A DNA stretch of 64,000 nt from Phycisphaeraceae bacterium D3-23 (GTDB taxonomy: Bacteria > Planctomycetota > Phycisphaerae > Phycisphaerales > Phycisphaeraceae): positions 3,596,001-3,660,000 of the forward strand of contig CP114179.1 in NCBI GenBank assembly GCA_039555135.1, in the 5' to 3' direction. The notes under the pieces are model-generated. The model searched no databases and was not told the DNA's origin. It saw only the letters and a program-made list of their open reading frames with translations. A program made the position numbers and the translations under genes. Shown here piece after piece: positions 1-13,055 of the stretch. Position 1 is the stretch's first letter. Every line of letters begins with the position of its first letter.

Positions 1-481
1 TGATGACTCGGCTGGCGACGACGATCGCGTCGGAGATGTTGACGCCTGCCGCCGCGCCGCTGGACTGGGGCGCGTGGTTCTGGATCCCCAAGCCGTGCAT
101 CGGCATGCGCCAGACCTTGCCGACGTGCATGCCTGTGCGGAGCGAGACGTTGGCACGGAAGCCGAGGTTGTGCAGCAGCGAGCGGACATCGTTATCAAAC
201 CGGCCCTGGACGGTGAGCGCGAAGTCGTAGATCGCGCGGGCGGGCTTCTTGCCGTGCGCGAGCGCGAGGAACCCGTCGCCTGAGAAGCCCTCGACGACGA
301 CATCGGGGTGCTCGGCCGCGGCGTCGTTGAACAGCCGATACATCGCGAGCCCCAGCCGGTGCAGACGTTCTTCATCGTCGACGCACTGGTAGACGAGCTG
401 GGTATAGCCCGACAGGTCGGCAAAGAGGATGCCGGTGTCGCCCAGGGCGGCGAGGGTGGGGGGCTGCTGTGGCGTCGGCAT
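1..481 (-). CDS. Class III adenylate/guanylate cyclase domain protein (partial, C-terminus outside window)
   Basis: The reading frame starts with ATG at 481 and runs off the left edge, so only about 160 N-terminal residues are present. Near the start it reads LFADLSGYTQLVYQ and, about 45 residues later, GFSGDGFLAL. These correspond to the two metal-binding aspartate motifs of class III cyclase catalytic domains, which make cAMP or cGMP from the nucleoside triphosphate. The later stretch (VSLRTGMHVGKVW, then VNISDAIVVASRV) matches the family's conserved core. No membrane segment precedes the domain, so it is probably cytoplasmic. It starts 27 bases after the stop of the upstream nucleotidyltransferase-like gene on the same strand, so the two may be co-transcribed. 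Whether it makes cAMP or cGMP, or whether the rest of the protein carries a sensor, cannot be seen. Confidence 0.8.
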   Translation of the reverse strand, partial: MPTPQQPPTLAALGDTGILFADLSGYTQLVYQCVDDEERLHRLGLAMYRLFNDAAAEHPDVVVEGFSGDGFLALAHGKKPARAIYDFALTVQGRFDNDVRSLLHNLGFRANVSLRTGMHVGKVWRMPMHGLGIQNHAPQSSGAAAGVNISDAIVVASRVI

Positions 482-507
482 CGCGCGGGGGTCCGTGATG
501 GGAACGG

Positions 508-1107
508 TCAGGCGTCGGGGTGGTCAATGAGGTGCTGTAGCCGGTCAGAGAGCGGCGCGGGGAACTTGCCGGGCCAGGTGTCGTCGATCAGCCCGACCTC
601 GAGCAGGTCGAGCAGGTGGACGCGGTCCTTGAGGCGATGGCTGTTGAGCTTCATGCGGACGAGGGATTCGAGTTCGAGGACACGCAGATCACCCACCGAC
701 ACTGAATCATCGTCGTTGGGCGAAGGGTTGGGCTCGGGGTCGTCGTCGCGCACCATCTCGCCCGCGAAGACAAGGTGGACCGCGTCACGCGGGCTGGATT
801 GTTCATTGTCCAAGAACATCGTGAGTCCGGCCGACTGGCGGAACACAAACCCGGCCGCGTCCATCGCGTCCTTGATCGCATCCAGATCGGCACGCCGAAC
901 GAGCAGGTCCACATCGCGCGTGTTGCGGACCGCCGCCTCATCGGCCTGGGCGACCCACACCCGCACCGCGAGCCCGCCGACGACGGCGTAGGGCACCCCG
1001 GCCCGGTCCAGGGCCGCCGCCGCCCGCCCCAAACGCGCCTGCACCTTGTCCACCGCCCGCTCCATCCTGGCCCAAAGCCGATCGCCCGTGTACTGGATCA
1101 AAGTCAT
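508..1107 (-). CDS. Nucleotidyltransferase-fold protein (MNT/AbiEii-like)
   Basis: This 199-residue protein has the pattern of a small nucleotidyltransferase: YAVVGGLAVRVW near residue 40, then NTRDVDLLVRR around residue 65, where GG and D-x-D are the usual substrate and metal motifs. The C-terminal part (LESLVRMKLNSHRLKDRVHLLDLL) resembles that of AbiEii/DUF6036-type proteins. I start it at the ATG at 1107 because a strong AGGAAGGA ribosome site lies six bases upstream. An in-frame ATG at 1125 would add six residues but has no comparable site. Relatives are often antitoxin or toxin components, or nucleotidyltransferases of unknown substrate, and no obvious partner gene adjoins it. The function is unassigned beyond the fold. 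Confidence 0.7.
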   Translation of the reverse strand: MTLIQYTGDRLWARMERAVDKVQARLGRAAAALDRAGVPYAVVGGLAVRVWVAQADEAAVRNTRDVDLLVRRADLDAIKDAMDAAGFVFRQSAGLTMFLDNEQSSPRDAVHLVFAGEMVRDDDPEPNPSPNDDDSVSVGDLRVLELESLVRMKLNSHRLKDRVHLLDLLEVGLIDDTWPGKFPAPLSDRLQHLIDHPDA

Positions 1108-1212
1108 CGCCGGTCCTTCCTGCAATCCTAGTCTACTTCACCTAAACCCCGGCTCCAACTCGGTCTAGGGCCGGTGAGCCGTTTTTACGGGTAGAATCCA
1201 CCGCTCAAGCCC

Positions 1213-4200
1213 ATGGCCCACGAACCCGCCTACGAGTTCCGACGCGAGTACCTGCTCCGGCTGCCCCTGCCCCTGGCGCAGCTCTACTCCCGCGCCCATA
1301 ACGCCAAGGACAACCGATCCCGCCACGACAACTGCTACTACATCTTCGAGTCGCTCATCAAGCTCGCCACCTGCCCGCTCATCGGGTCGTACATCGACGA
1401 CCTGAACCGAGGCCGGCCCCACGTCGAGTCCATCGACCGCACCCTCTCCTACCTCGCGCTGCCCTCGCTGGGGCAGTGGGTCGCCATGCTCCGCGAGCTG
1501 TCCCGGCACTACGGCAGCAGCGCCGAGCTCAAGGGCCACCCGCTACGAAACGTCTGGCGCCGGCTCAACCGCAAGCACACCCGCGCCGACTCGCCCGCCA
1601 TCGTCGCGCTCTACCGGCGCATCAAGCACGGGCCCGACGGCAACCTCTCGGCCGACACCACCTGCACCCTGCTCGACCTCTTCGACAAGATCGTCCGCTA
1701 CCGCAACGACGTCGTCGGGCACGGCGGGCCGCGCTTCGAGGACTTCTTCGACAACGAGATGGGCCCGCTGATGTTCCCGGCCGTGAACGAGGTGCTGGCC
1801 GAGGGCACGTTCGATGCGCTGGGTGCGCCGGGCACCCGGCTGGTTTACCTGACCGAGATGCGGATGGTGGGGGAGGGCAAGTTCGAGGTGTCGCTGCGTG
1901 AGCTGGTCGGGCTGCAGGGCGAGCGCAGCGCGCCGATGGTGTTTGACGAGGACATGGCCAAGGCGCTCGCGCCGCGTTACGGCGCGTTCCCGGGGCTGGC
2001 GTTGATCTGGCCGGGCCACGCCGCGCCGCTTCGGCTCGGGCCGATGATGCGCTTCCGCGAGTCGGAGGTCGCCGACGAGGTGCTGCTTCTGAACCGCGAC
2101 CGCGGGGGCCGGCAGGTCGAGTACCTGTCGTATACGACGGGCCGGACCGAGCGCGACGCGGAGATGTCGGGCGCGATGGCGCACATCCTGTCGGTGGTCA
2201 CGGCCAAGGAGATCACCGAGGACCAGCTCCACGCGTTCGAGAAACTCAGCCGATCCGAGGGCGATTCGATCGAGGGGCTGCTCGGCGACAGCCGGTTGGA
2301 TGGCTCCAGCGGCGCGCCACGTCTGGGGGATTACGAGCTGCTCGCAGAGCTTGGCCGAGGCGGGATGGGTGTGGTTTATCTCGCGCGCCAGTCGTCGCTG
2401 GGGCGAGTGGTGGCCCTCAAGACGTTGCCGGGCGACCTGTCGAGCAACGAACGGGCGCTCGCGCGTTTCCGCCGGGAAATGCGGGTCTTGGGCAACTGTG
2501 ACCACCCGAATATTGTGAAGCTGCTGGACTCGGGGACGCTGGACGACGGGCAGATGTACTACACGATGGAGTACGTACCCGGTGCGGACCTCGAGCAGGT
2601 CTGGAAGGAGCTGAGCAGCCAGACGTGCGAGTCGGAAGTGACGGACCTGGACGAATCGGTGTTCGCCCAGGCCCTCGACGCGGCGAGTAGACATAAGCGG
2701 CAAGACGTGACGACGCGCTACGAGCGGACGGTGAACCCGCTGCGCCGGCGCGATGAGGATGGTGAAGAGAACCCGCTCATCCTGCCTCCGCTTCCGCTGC
2801 CGGAGCTGCCCGCCGCGCTGCGCGACGCGAGCGACCGTGCGGCGTATGTCCGGCGGATCGTGACGATGATCCGCGACGCCGCGCTCGCGCTGCACACCGT
2901 CCACGCCCAGGGCGTCATCCACCGCGACGTGAGCCCGGGCAACCTGATGGTCACGCCCGACGGCAAGCGCATCGTGCTGATGGACTTTGGCCTCGCCAAG
3001 GGCGGGGGCGAATCCATGAGCATGTCGATCGGCGCGGGCTTTATGGGCAAGCTCCGCTACGCCGCGCCCGAGCAGCTCGCCTCGGCGGTGCTCGACGTGG
3101 GTGCCCCCGCCGACGTGCGCGGGCTGGGCGCGACGCTCTGGGAACTGGTCACCCGCCAGCGCCTCTTCGACGAGGCCCGCGACGAACGCGCGCTCGCGAC
3201 GCTGATCCACCAGAAAGACGTGCCGCGCCTGCGCGACGTCGACCCGGGCTTTGACCGCGACCTCGAAGCGATCGTCGCCCGCGCGACCGAGCGCGAGGTG
3301 CCCAAGCGCATCGGTTCGGCCAAGCTGCTGGCCGAGTACCTGCAGATGTATCTCGACGGCGTGTCCTTGCCGATCCGCCCGCCGACCACGGGCGAACTGT
3401 TTACCCGTTGGGTACGGCAGAAGAAGGCGCTCGTGGGCTCGCTGGCGTTCGCGCTCGCGGCGGTGTCGCTGATCCTCATCTTCGCGTTCAACGAAGTGAA
3501 TAAACGTGCCAACGATGCGCAGGTCGCCCGCGACCAGGCGGAGGACGCCCGCGCGCCGAGGCCGAGGCGAGTCTCGAACAGACCCGCGCCGCGCTCTCGG
3601 GCGTCTTCGAGACGATCACCGAGTCCGACGTCTTCCGCGGCACGGGGCTTTACGGCCCGCAACGCGAGCTGCTCGCGGAGATCGTCGGGCAGTACGAGCT
3701 CATCCTCACCGACAACCCCGACGACGCGCGGCTCAAGTTCGACCTCGCCCGCACGCTGCGCATCCTGGCGGAGACGAGTCTGCAGGTCGGCAAGGTCGAC
3801 GAGGCCGAGGGGCACGCGCTCAAGGCCGAGGGGCTGCTGCGCGGGCTGGGTGATGATGAGGCCTACGAGTTTGAACGCGCGTCGCTGCTGGTCGTGCTCG
3901 CGCGGATCAACCTCGGGCTCGGGCCCGAACACTACGAGGCCGGGATCGAGAGCGCGACCCGGGCTGTCAACATGCTCATCCCGCTCGTCGCCCGGCCCGA
4001 CAACCGCGACGAACACGCGGCGATGGCGTCCGCCTGCCAGAGCCTGGGCGACCTGAGCTATGCGCGCATGGCCTACCCCGAGGCGCTCGACTGGTACCGC
4101 GCGGCCGCGACGACCCGGTGGCAGTTCTACGAGCGCGACGACCCGCCGCGCCCGGATCCCCGCCGACGAGCTCGCCGAGGTCCAGCTCCAGATCGCGCGC

Positions 4201-4719
4201 ACCTTTGTCGCCGACGGCGAACCCGAGCAGGCCCGTGTGATCTACACCAGTGTCATCGACATCCTCGAACCCTTCCAGGACAGCTCGCGCCCTGTGACGC
4301 AGCGCATCACCGCGCCGATGCGGCTCAAGCTCGCCGTCGCCCAGCGCTCCTACGCGAACCTCGTCAAGCCCGAGGACCGGCTCGATCGGTTGCGTGCATC
4401 GGTCGACATCATCCGCCAGCTCGCCGGCGACAGCCCGGATGTGAGTCTGTATCAGATCGAGCTGGCCCGTTCGCTGCTCGATCTGGCGCGGCTGCAGACG
4501 TTGTCGCCGGGCCAGGAAAACAATGACGCCGAGCTCGCGTCGATCGAGCGCAACCGCCGAGAGCAGGCGTTTGCCGAGCTGATGGGCGATGTGCTTCCCC
4601 GTCTCAAGGCCCTGCTGCCGGGCAACAAAGAGGTCGAGCTGCTCGAGGCCGACACCTACGCCTCATGGGCCCAGTTCCAGGGCGTCGATTCGATCGACCC
4701 GGCGTTTGAGATCAACTAA
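1213..4719 (+). CDS. Ser/Thr protein kinase with N-terminal HEPN-like region and C-terminal repeat region; two frameshifts
   Basis: The kinase core starts near residue 373 with the glycine loop GRGGMGVVYLARQ, then VVALKTL (ATP lysine), IHRDVSPGNLM (catalytic loop, about residue 570), MDFGLAKGG (about 590) and RYAAPEQL. All key residues are present. About 75 charged or proline-rich residues are inserted between the lobes. A membrane span lies near residues 735-757, so the rest is likely extracytoplasmic and looks helical and TPR-like. Residues 1-370 match no kinase part and contain RNDVVGH (R164 to H170), resembling a HEPN R-x5-H motif. The frame breaks twice: one base appears missing near 3550-3556 in a CG-rich run, and one extra base lies near 4130-4165. 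Together they restore the frame to the stop at 4719, and all three segments read as plausible protein. The start has only a weak ribosome site. Confidence 0.8.
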
Positions 4720-4800
4720 CCGCGGATTCTCGGCTCATCTGTAATCCGAACCGACTTGCGGCAGACAGACGTGTAGACACCTTCTCAGGAGTGTTTGACG

Positions 4801-8265
<3,465 letters not shown>

Positions 8266-8271
8266 CCACCC

Positions 8272-9738
8272 ATGAAACATCACTGCCAACAATTCACCGA
8301 GCAACCGATGACCCGCCGCGCGATGCTCAGCCAGGTCGCCACCGGCTTCGGCGGGCTCGCGCTCGCCGGGCTCATGGGCAGCCCCGCCTTCGGCCGCACC
8401 CCCGCCCCCGGAACAAAAACACCGCAAGGACTCACAGGCGCCGGGACGCTACGCGCCCCGCACCTTGAAGCCAAGGCCAAAAGCGTCATCTTCCTCTATA
8501 TGGATGGCGGCCCGTCCCATGTCGATACCTTCGACTACAAGCCCGCGCTCAAGGAGCACAACGGCAAGAGCCCGTACGACGTGATCGAACGTGTCGAGCC
8601 GACTCAGTTCGACAACATCGGTACGGTCCTCCAGTCGCCCTGGGCGTTCAATCAGTACGGCGAGTCGGGCGCGTGGGTCAGCGACCTGTTCCCGCACGTG
8701 GCCCAGTGTGTGGACGACATCGCGTTTGTGAAGTCGATGACGTCGAACTTCTCGATCCACACCGCCGCGAACTACTTTATGCACACCGGCCACGGGCTCC
8801 AGGGCCGGCCCTCCATGGGCTCGTGGTTCGACTACGGGCTGGGCAGCGAGAACGAAAACCTCCCGGGCTTCATCGTGCTCAACGGCGGGCTGATCCCGCC
8901 CGGCGGGCTGGACAACTTCAACTCCGGGTTCCTCCCCGCGCGACACCAGGGCACGGTCTTCAAGCCCGGCGGCCAGCTCGTCGCCAACATCGGCCCGCGC
9001 GAAGGCACCGACCAGGCGCAACGCAGCAAGCTCGACCTCGTGCAGTCCCTCGACCAGGCGCTCATCAGCGCCGTCGGCGGTGCCGACGCGCTCGAGTCGG
9101 CGGTCGCCAACTACGAAACCGCCTACCGCATGCAGACCGCCGTGCCCGAGCTCAACGACATCGCCGGCGAGACCGAAGAAACCAAGTCGCTCTACGGGCT
9201 GGACCACGGCAACGAGGGCACCCGCACGTTTGGCCGAAACTGCTTGCTCGCGCGCCGCCTGGTCGAACGCGGCGTCCGGTTCATCGAGCTCACCTGCCCC
9301 GGCGGGGCGGGCGACCGCTGGGACCAGCACGGCGACCTCGAGGGCGGCCACACGCGCAACTCGCTCAACGTCGACCAGGGCATCGCCGCGCTGCTCAAAG
9401 ACCTCAAGCGTCGCGGTATGCTTGACGAGACCCTCGTCGTCTGGGGCGGCGAGTTCGGGCGGACACCATTTGCGCAGGGCAACAACGGCCGTGACCACAA
9501 CCCCTTCGGCTTCACGATGTGGCTCGCGGGTGGCGGGATCAAGGGCGGCACCAGCATCGGTATGACCGACGATTTTGGCTACAAGGTCGCCGGCCAGAAG
9601 TGCGAAGTCCACGACCTGCACGCGACCATGCTCTACCTCATGGGCGTCGATCACGAAAAACTCACCTACCGCTTCTCGGGCCGCGACATCCGACTCACCG
9701 ACGTCTACGGCAACGTGCTACACGACATCATCGCCTAA
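8272..9738 (+). CDS. DUF1501 family protein with Tat signal
   Basis: This is a 488-residue protein of the DUF1501 family, which shares the alkaline phosphatase/sulfatase fold. The N-terminus carries a twin-arginine signal (TRRAMLSQ followed by a hydrophobic alanine/glycine stretch), so it is exported folded. Family hallmarks include FLYMDGGPSHVDTFDYKP near residue 65, GRNCLLARRLVERGVRFIEL in the centre, and VVWGGEFGRTPFAQG with GRDHNPFGF towards the end. These aspartate and histidine clusters would be the metal site. It follows the PSD1 gene with a six-base gap and is almost certainly co-transcribed. The second DUF1501 gene in the window (48548-50050) is a diverged paralogue with the same motif order. 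Confidence 0.9.
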   Translation: MKHHCQQFTEQPMTRRAMLSQVATGFGGLALAGLMGSPAFGRTPAPGTKTPQGLTGAGTLRAPHLEAKAKSVIFLYMDGGPSHVDTFDYKPALKEHNGKSPYDVIERVEPTQFDNIGTVLQSPWAFNQYGESGAWVSDLFPHVAQCVDDIAFVKSMTSNFSIHTAANYFMHTGHGLQGRPSMGSWFDYGLGSENENLPGFIVLNGGLIPPGGLDNFNSGFLPARHQGTVFKPGGQLVANIGPREGTDQAQRSKLDLVQSLDQALISAVGGADALESAVANYETAYRMQTAVPELNDIAGETEETKSLYGLDHGNEGTRTFGRNCLLARRLVERGVRFIELTCPGGAGDRWDQHGDLEGGHTRNSLNVDQGIAALLKDLKRRGMLDETLVVWGGEFGRTPFAQGNNGRDHNPFGFTMWLAGGGIKGGTSIGMTDDFGYKVAGQKCEVHDLHATMLYLMGVDHEKLTYRFSGRDIRLTDVYGNVLHDIIA

Positions 9739-9748
9739 CGCATCGCAC

Positions 9749-9785
9749 ACGCCGAGGGCTGAGTCCGCGAAGCCCCGGATCGATC
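9749..9785 (+). repeat. Dispersed 37-base intergenic repeat, copy 1
   Basis: This 37-base element begins ACGCCGAGGGCTGAGTCC and ends AGCCCCGGATCGATC. Copy 2 at 10835-10871 is identical, and copy 3 at 48482-48518 differs at five positions. The arms GGGCT and AGCCC can form a five-base stem around a ten-base loop. Copies 1 and 2 flank the beta-propeller gene as direct repeats. Confidence 0.85.
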
Positions 9786-9837
9786 GGGGGCGGCGAGCCC
9801 CTGCCCCAATCTTCTACACATAACAAAGGTGGCTCCT

Positions 9838-10779
9838 ATGTCCCGACGCCTTGCACCCCTGCTCTTCGCCTTCGCCGCCTTCGCGCTGCTGCTGTCGGCC
9901 GCTTACACCGCCCCTGCGCTGGCGCAGGACGGCCGCCCGGTCGCGCACGCTTTCTTCGTCGCCGGCCCATCGTTCACCGGCATCATCGACGAGCACGGCG
10001 AAACCCAGTGGGCCGCGCCGCGCACCCACGGCGCACGCGACGGGTTCGTCCTGGATAGCGGCCACATCCTCATCACCTACGGCAACGAGGTCGTCGAGTT
10101 CGACAACGACAAAGAGATCGTCTGGCGTTACACGCTCCACGAATCCAACGGCGAGATCAGCACCGCACAGCGCCTCGACAACGGCAACACGCTCATCTCC
10201 GAGCTCGGCGGCAACGCACGCCTCCTCGAAGTCACGCCGGAGGGCGAGATCGCCGTCGAACTCGCCACCCAGCCCGACACCGACAACGTCCACATGCAGA
10301 CCCGCATGGCCCGCAAGCTCGAGAATGGCAACTACATCGCGCCGCACCTGCTCGGCTTCGACATCAACGAGTACGACGCCGACGGCAACATCGTCGCATC
10401 CTTCCATACCGACACCGAACACTTCGGCGGACGCGACGCCCGCAACTGGCCCTTCACCGCGATCCGCACGCCCGAGGGCACGACCGTCGTCGGCTGCACC
10501 TACGGCAACCGCGTCGTCGAGTTCGACGCCGAGGGCGAAGTCCTCTGGCAAGTCACCAACGACGACGTCGGCGGCATCATCAAAGACGCCTGCGGCGTCC
10601 AACGCCTGCCCAACGGCAACACCGTCATCGCCTGCTACGGCGCGCGCGACGGCGTCAAGCTCTTCGAGGTCAACGCCGACAAAGAAATCGTCTGGCAGTA
10701 CGCCGGCCCGCACAACGTCCACCACTTCCAAATCCTCACGACCAACGGCGAGCCCCTCCCCGGCGACCCGATGAAGTAG
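9838..10779 (+). CDS. Secreted beta-propeller protein (arylsulfotransferase/PQQ-like repeats)
   Basis: The protein has 313 residues and a clear signal peptide (about residues 1-30, ending near APALAQ). The mature part is built of repeats in which a hydrophobic strand leads to an N-G-N turn: RLDNGNTLIS, KLENGNYIAP and RLPNGNTVIA. Each is preceded by a strand like VVEFDNDKEIVWRY or VVEFDAEGEVLWQV. This is the signature of a beta-propeller of the arylsulfotransferase or PQQ-like type, with six or fewer blades. The family's catalytic histidines cannot be assigned with confidence, so a binding rather than enzymatic role is possible. ATG 9838 is used because AAAGGTGG lies six bases upstream; GTG at 9829 is less likely. 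The two identical 37-base repeats bracket this gene. Confidence 0.75.
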   Translation: MSRRLAPLLFAFAAFALLLSAAYTAPALAQDGRPVAHAFFVAGPSFTGIIDEHGETQWAAPRTHGARDGFVLDSGHILITYGNEVVEFDNDKEIVWRYTLHESNGEISTAQRLDNGNTLISELGGNARLLEVTPEGEIAVELATQPDTDNVHMQTRMARKLENGNYIAPHLLGFDINEYDADGNIVASFHTDTEHFGGRDARNWPFTAIRTPEGTTVVGCTYGNRVVEFDAEGEVLWQVTNDDVGGIIKDACGVQRLPNGNTVIACYGARDGVKLFEVNADKEIVWQYAGPHNVHHFQILTTNGEPLPGDPMK

Positions 10780-10834
10780 CCGTAGACTATTGAATCAAGA
10801 CCACGCCGATCGATCATGCGCGACGCGCACCCTT

Positions 10835-10871
10835 ACGCCGAGGGCTGAGTCCGCGAAGCCCCGGATCGATC
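10835..10871 (+). repeat. Dispersed 37-base intergenic repeat, copy 2
   Basis: This copy is identical over 37 bases to copy 1 at 9749-9785, and both sit just downstream of a stop codon. The rest of the 294-base gap (10780-11073) contains no gene I can support. Confidence 0.85.
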
Positions 10872-11073
10872 ACGCCGCATCCGCTTTGGATTCTCAACCA
10901 CCGATGCGGGCTGTGTGGTTGCGGATGCGAGCTTCCTGTATGCATGCGTCGGCTTTGCTGGGGCCCGGCGGGGCGTTGGGCCGATTGAAACCGTGAACCG
11001 GGTATCATGTGGGCTTGGTTGTTGCGCCACCTGCTGCGCTGTCCGTGAAACGAGATGACGAGGACCGACCCCG

Positions 11074-12870
11074 ATGGCTAAACCGACCCCGATCTTCCGC
11101 TGGCTGGCCGTATTGTTCGTGGCGCTGGCCGTGTTGCTGGTGGTAACCGCCGCGCCCGAGGCGCTCGCGCAGGCGGAGGGCGCCGACGCCGCGAACGCCG
11201 CGGCGGATGGCGCTGCCGACACGGAAGCCGGCGAAGAAAAACCCACCAAGCTGGGAATCTGGATCGAATACCTGGGGCGGTTCCATGTCGTCACCCTGCA
11301 CCTACCGATCGGCCTGCTGGTCGGTGCGTTCGTGCTTGAATTGCTGGGCATGTTCCGCCGCACGCGGGGCTACGATGTCGCGACCGCGACGACGCTGGTC
11401 CTCGGTACGCTCGGGGCTCTCGTCGCGATCACCCTCGGCCTGTTCCTCGAAGAAAAGCACGGCAGCGATTATGACGCGCTCACGATGGTCTGGCACAAGT
11501 GGCTTGGCATCGCGATGGGTGTGCTTGCGCTGCTTGCGACCATCCTGAAGATCGCGGCGATCCGCAAGCAGTGGGACGACGGCGAACGCGGGCCAGGCGG
11601 CTTCTCGCTGCTGGGCGCCCGGCTGTCGGTGATCGGCTTTGCCGTGCTGTTGCCGGTCGTCGGCCACCTCGGCGGCAACATGACCCACACGCGCGGCCAC
11701 CTGGTCGACAACGCACCGATCAATATCCCCGACCGCATCGCCTACTTCCCTCACGACCCGCCTGCCCAGGCCTCGGGCGGCACCGGCGGCGACGGCGGAC
11801 CCGTCGCCGGCACCGTCGAGGCCCGCTGGATCAGCGACATCCAGCCCATCATGGACGCACACTGCACCCAGTGCCACGGCGACTCCAAGCAGAACGCAGA
11901 CCTCCGCCTCGACTCACTCGAACATGCTTTGCAAGGCAGCGAGTACGGCCAGGTGATTGAACAGGGCCGGCCCGAGCTCAGCCGGATGTATCAGGTCGTC
12001 TGCCTGCACCCCGACGACGACTACTTCATGCCGCCGGGCAAGCCCGGGCTTGACCTCGCACAGATGCGCACCCTCGCGCTATGGATCACCGACTCGATCG
12101 ACCTGGGCAAAGCCCCGCCCGCGGACGGCACCACCGGCGGCGGCACGCAAGACGGCGGCGACCCCACGCCCGCAGGCCCGGCCTACGACACCGTCGCGGC
12201 CGACCGCCTGCTGTCGCTGGGCACGAGCGTCGCGCCCGAGGCCCAGGGCAGCGACTATGTCAACATCAGCTTCGCCAACCAGCGCGGCCCGATCGCGCCC
12301 GAGGCCCTTGCGACACTCGCGCCCCTGGCCGACCACATCAAACGCCTCGACCTGAGCAACTCCGGTGTCACCGACGCCGACCTGGGCAACCTCCCCGACC
12401 TGCCCGCGCTCGAACGGCTGTACCTCAAAGACACCGCCATCACCGACGCGGGCCTGGCCGACCTCCCCGAGATGTTCTCGCTCACCTACCTCAACCTCTT
12501 CGGTACACAAATCACCGACGCGGGCCTCGAACACCTCGAAGACATCGTCACGCTCGAAAAGGTCTTCCTCTCCGAGACGGGCGTCACGCTCGAAGGCGTC
12601 CAGCAGCTCCGCGAAGCGCTGGGCGACGAGGTCGAGGTCGTCTTCGACGACACCGTCGGCTTGATCGGCGCCGCCGACAGCGCCGCCGCAACGAACCCCG
12701 CCGACGAGCCGACCGTGATGGTCAACACGATCTGCCCCGTCAGCGGCGAGGCCCCCGCGAGCGCCGACCACACCCTCGAACACGACGGCCGACTCATCGG
12801 CTTCTGCTGCGACAACTGCAAGGCCAAGTTTGCCGAGGACCCGGCCCCGTACCTCGCGAACCTGCCGTAG
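11074..12870 (+). CDS. Fusion protein: DUF2231-like membrane domain, planctomycete cytochrome C, leucine-rich repeats and C-terminal metal site
   Basis: This is a 598-residue multi-domain membrane protein. A signal or anchor segment is followed by a four-helix membrane domain starting FHVVTLHLPIGLLVGAFVLE (about residue 70), which resembles DUF2231. An external haem site follows, CTQCHGDSKQNADLRLDS (about residue 267), with the cytochrome companion motif DDDYFMPPGKPG. After a glycine/threonine linker come leucine-rich repeats (LKRLDLSNSGVTDADLGNLP and repeats with AITDAGLADLPE). The C-terminus has CPVSGE and FCCDNCKAKFAEDP, the arrangement of a YHS-type metal domain. Membrane redox module, cytochrome, LRR and metal site in one chain suggests electron transfer coupled to surface recognition, which is inference. 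GAGGA lies about nine bases before the ATG. It is the last gene before the terminator at 12946. Confidence 0.82.
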   Translation: MAKPTPIFRWLAVLFVALAVLLVVTAAPEALAQAEGADAANAAADGAADTEAGEEKPTKLGIWIEYLGRFHVVTLHLPIGLLVGAFVLELLGMFRRTRGYDVATATTLVLGTLGALVAITLGLFLEEKHGSDYDALTMVWHKWLGIAMGVLALLATILKIAAIRKQWDDGERGPGGFSLLGARLSVIGFAVLLPVVGHLGGNMTHTRGHLVDNAPINIPDRIAYFPHDPPAQASGGTGGDGGPVAGTVEARWISDIQPIMDAHCTQCHGDSKQNADLRLDSLEHALQGSEYGQVIEQGRPELSRMYQVVCLHPDDDYFMPPGKPGLDLAQMRTLALWITDSIDLGKAPPADGTTGGGTQDGGDPTPAGPAYDTVAADRLLSLGTSVAPEAQGSDYVNISFANQRGPIAPEALATLAPLADHIKRLDLSNSGVTDADLGNLPDLPALERLYLKDTAITDAGLADLPEMFSLTYLNLFGTQITDAGLEHLEDIVTLEKVFLSETGVTLEGVQQLREALGDEVEVVFDDTVGLIGAADSAAATNPADEPTVMVNTICPVSGEAPASADHTLEHDGRLIGFCCDNCKAKFAEDPAPYLANLP

Positions 12871-12945
12871 GGGGGAATCGACCGCAGGGTGGGTGGAGCG
12901 CGTCCGCGAACGAGTCCCAGCACGCGCCGCCGCACGGTCCAATCT

Positions 12946-12985
12946 AAAGCCCGGCCGAGGCCTCGGCCGGGCTTTACCCATTTTT
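12946..12985 (+). terminator. Rho-independent terminator
   Basis: A perfect 30-base palindrome with arms AAAGCCCGGCCGAGG and its exact complement occupies 12946-12975 and is followed by ACCCATTTTTCTC. It closes the series of envelope genes and separates it from the sigma factor gene that follows. Confidence 0.85.
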
Positions 12986-13055
12986 CTCAGAATTCTCTGG
13001 ACACAAGGCATGGTTGTGCGTCTAACTGGGTGTGGCCCCGGCGAACACCCTGCCT

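Noticed and set aside
1543-3210. Long minus-strand open frame opposite the kinase gene
   Set aside because: The opposite strand carries all kinase motifs, and the antisense product is histidine/arginine-rich with no recognisable feature.
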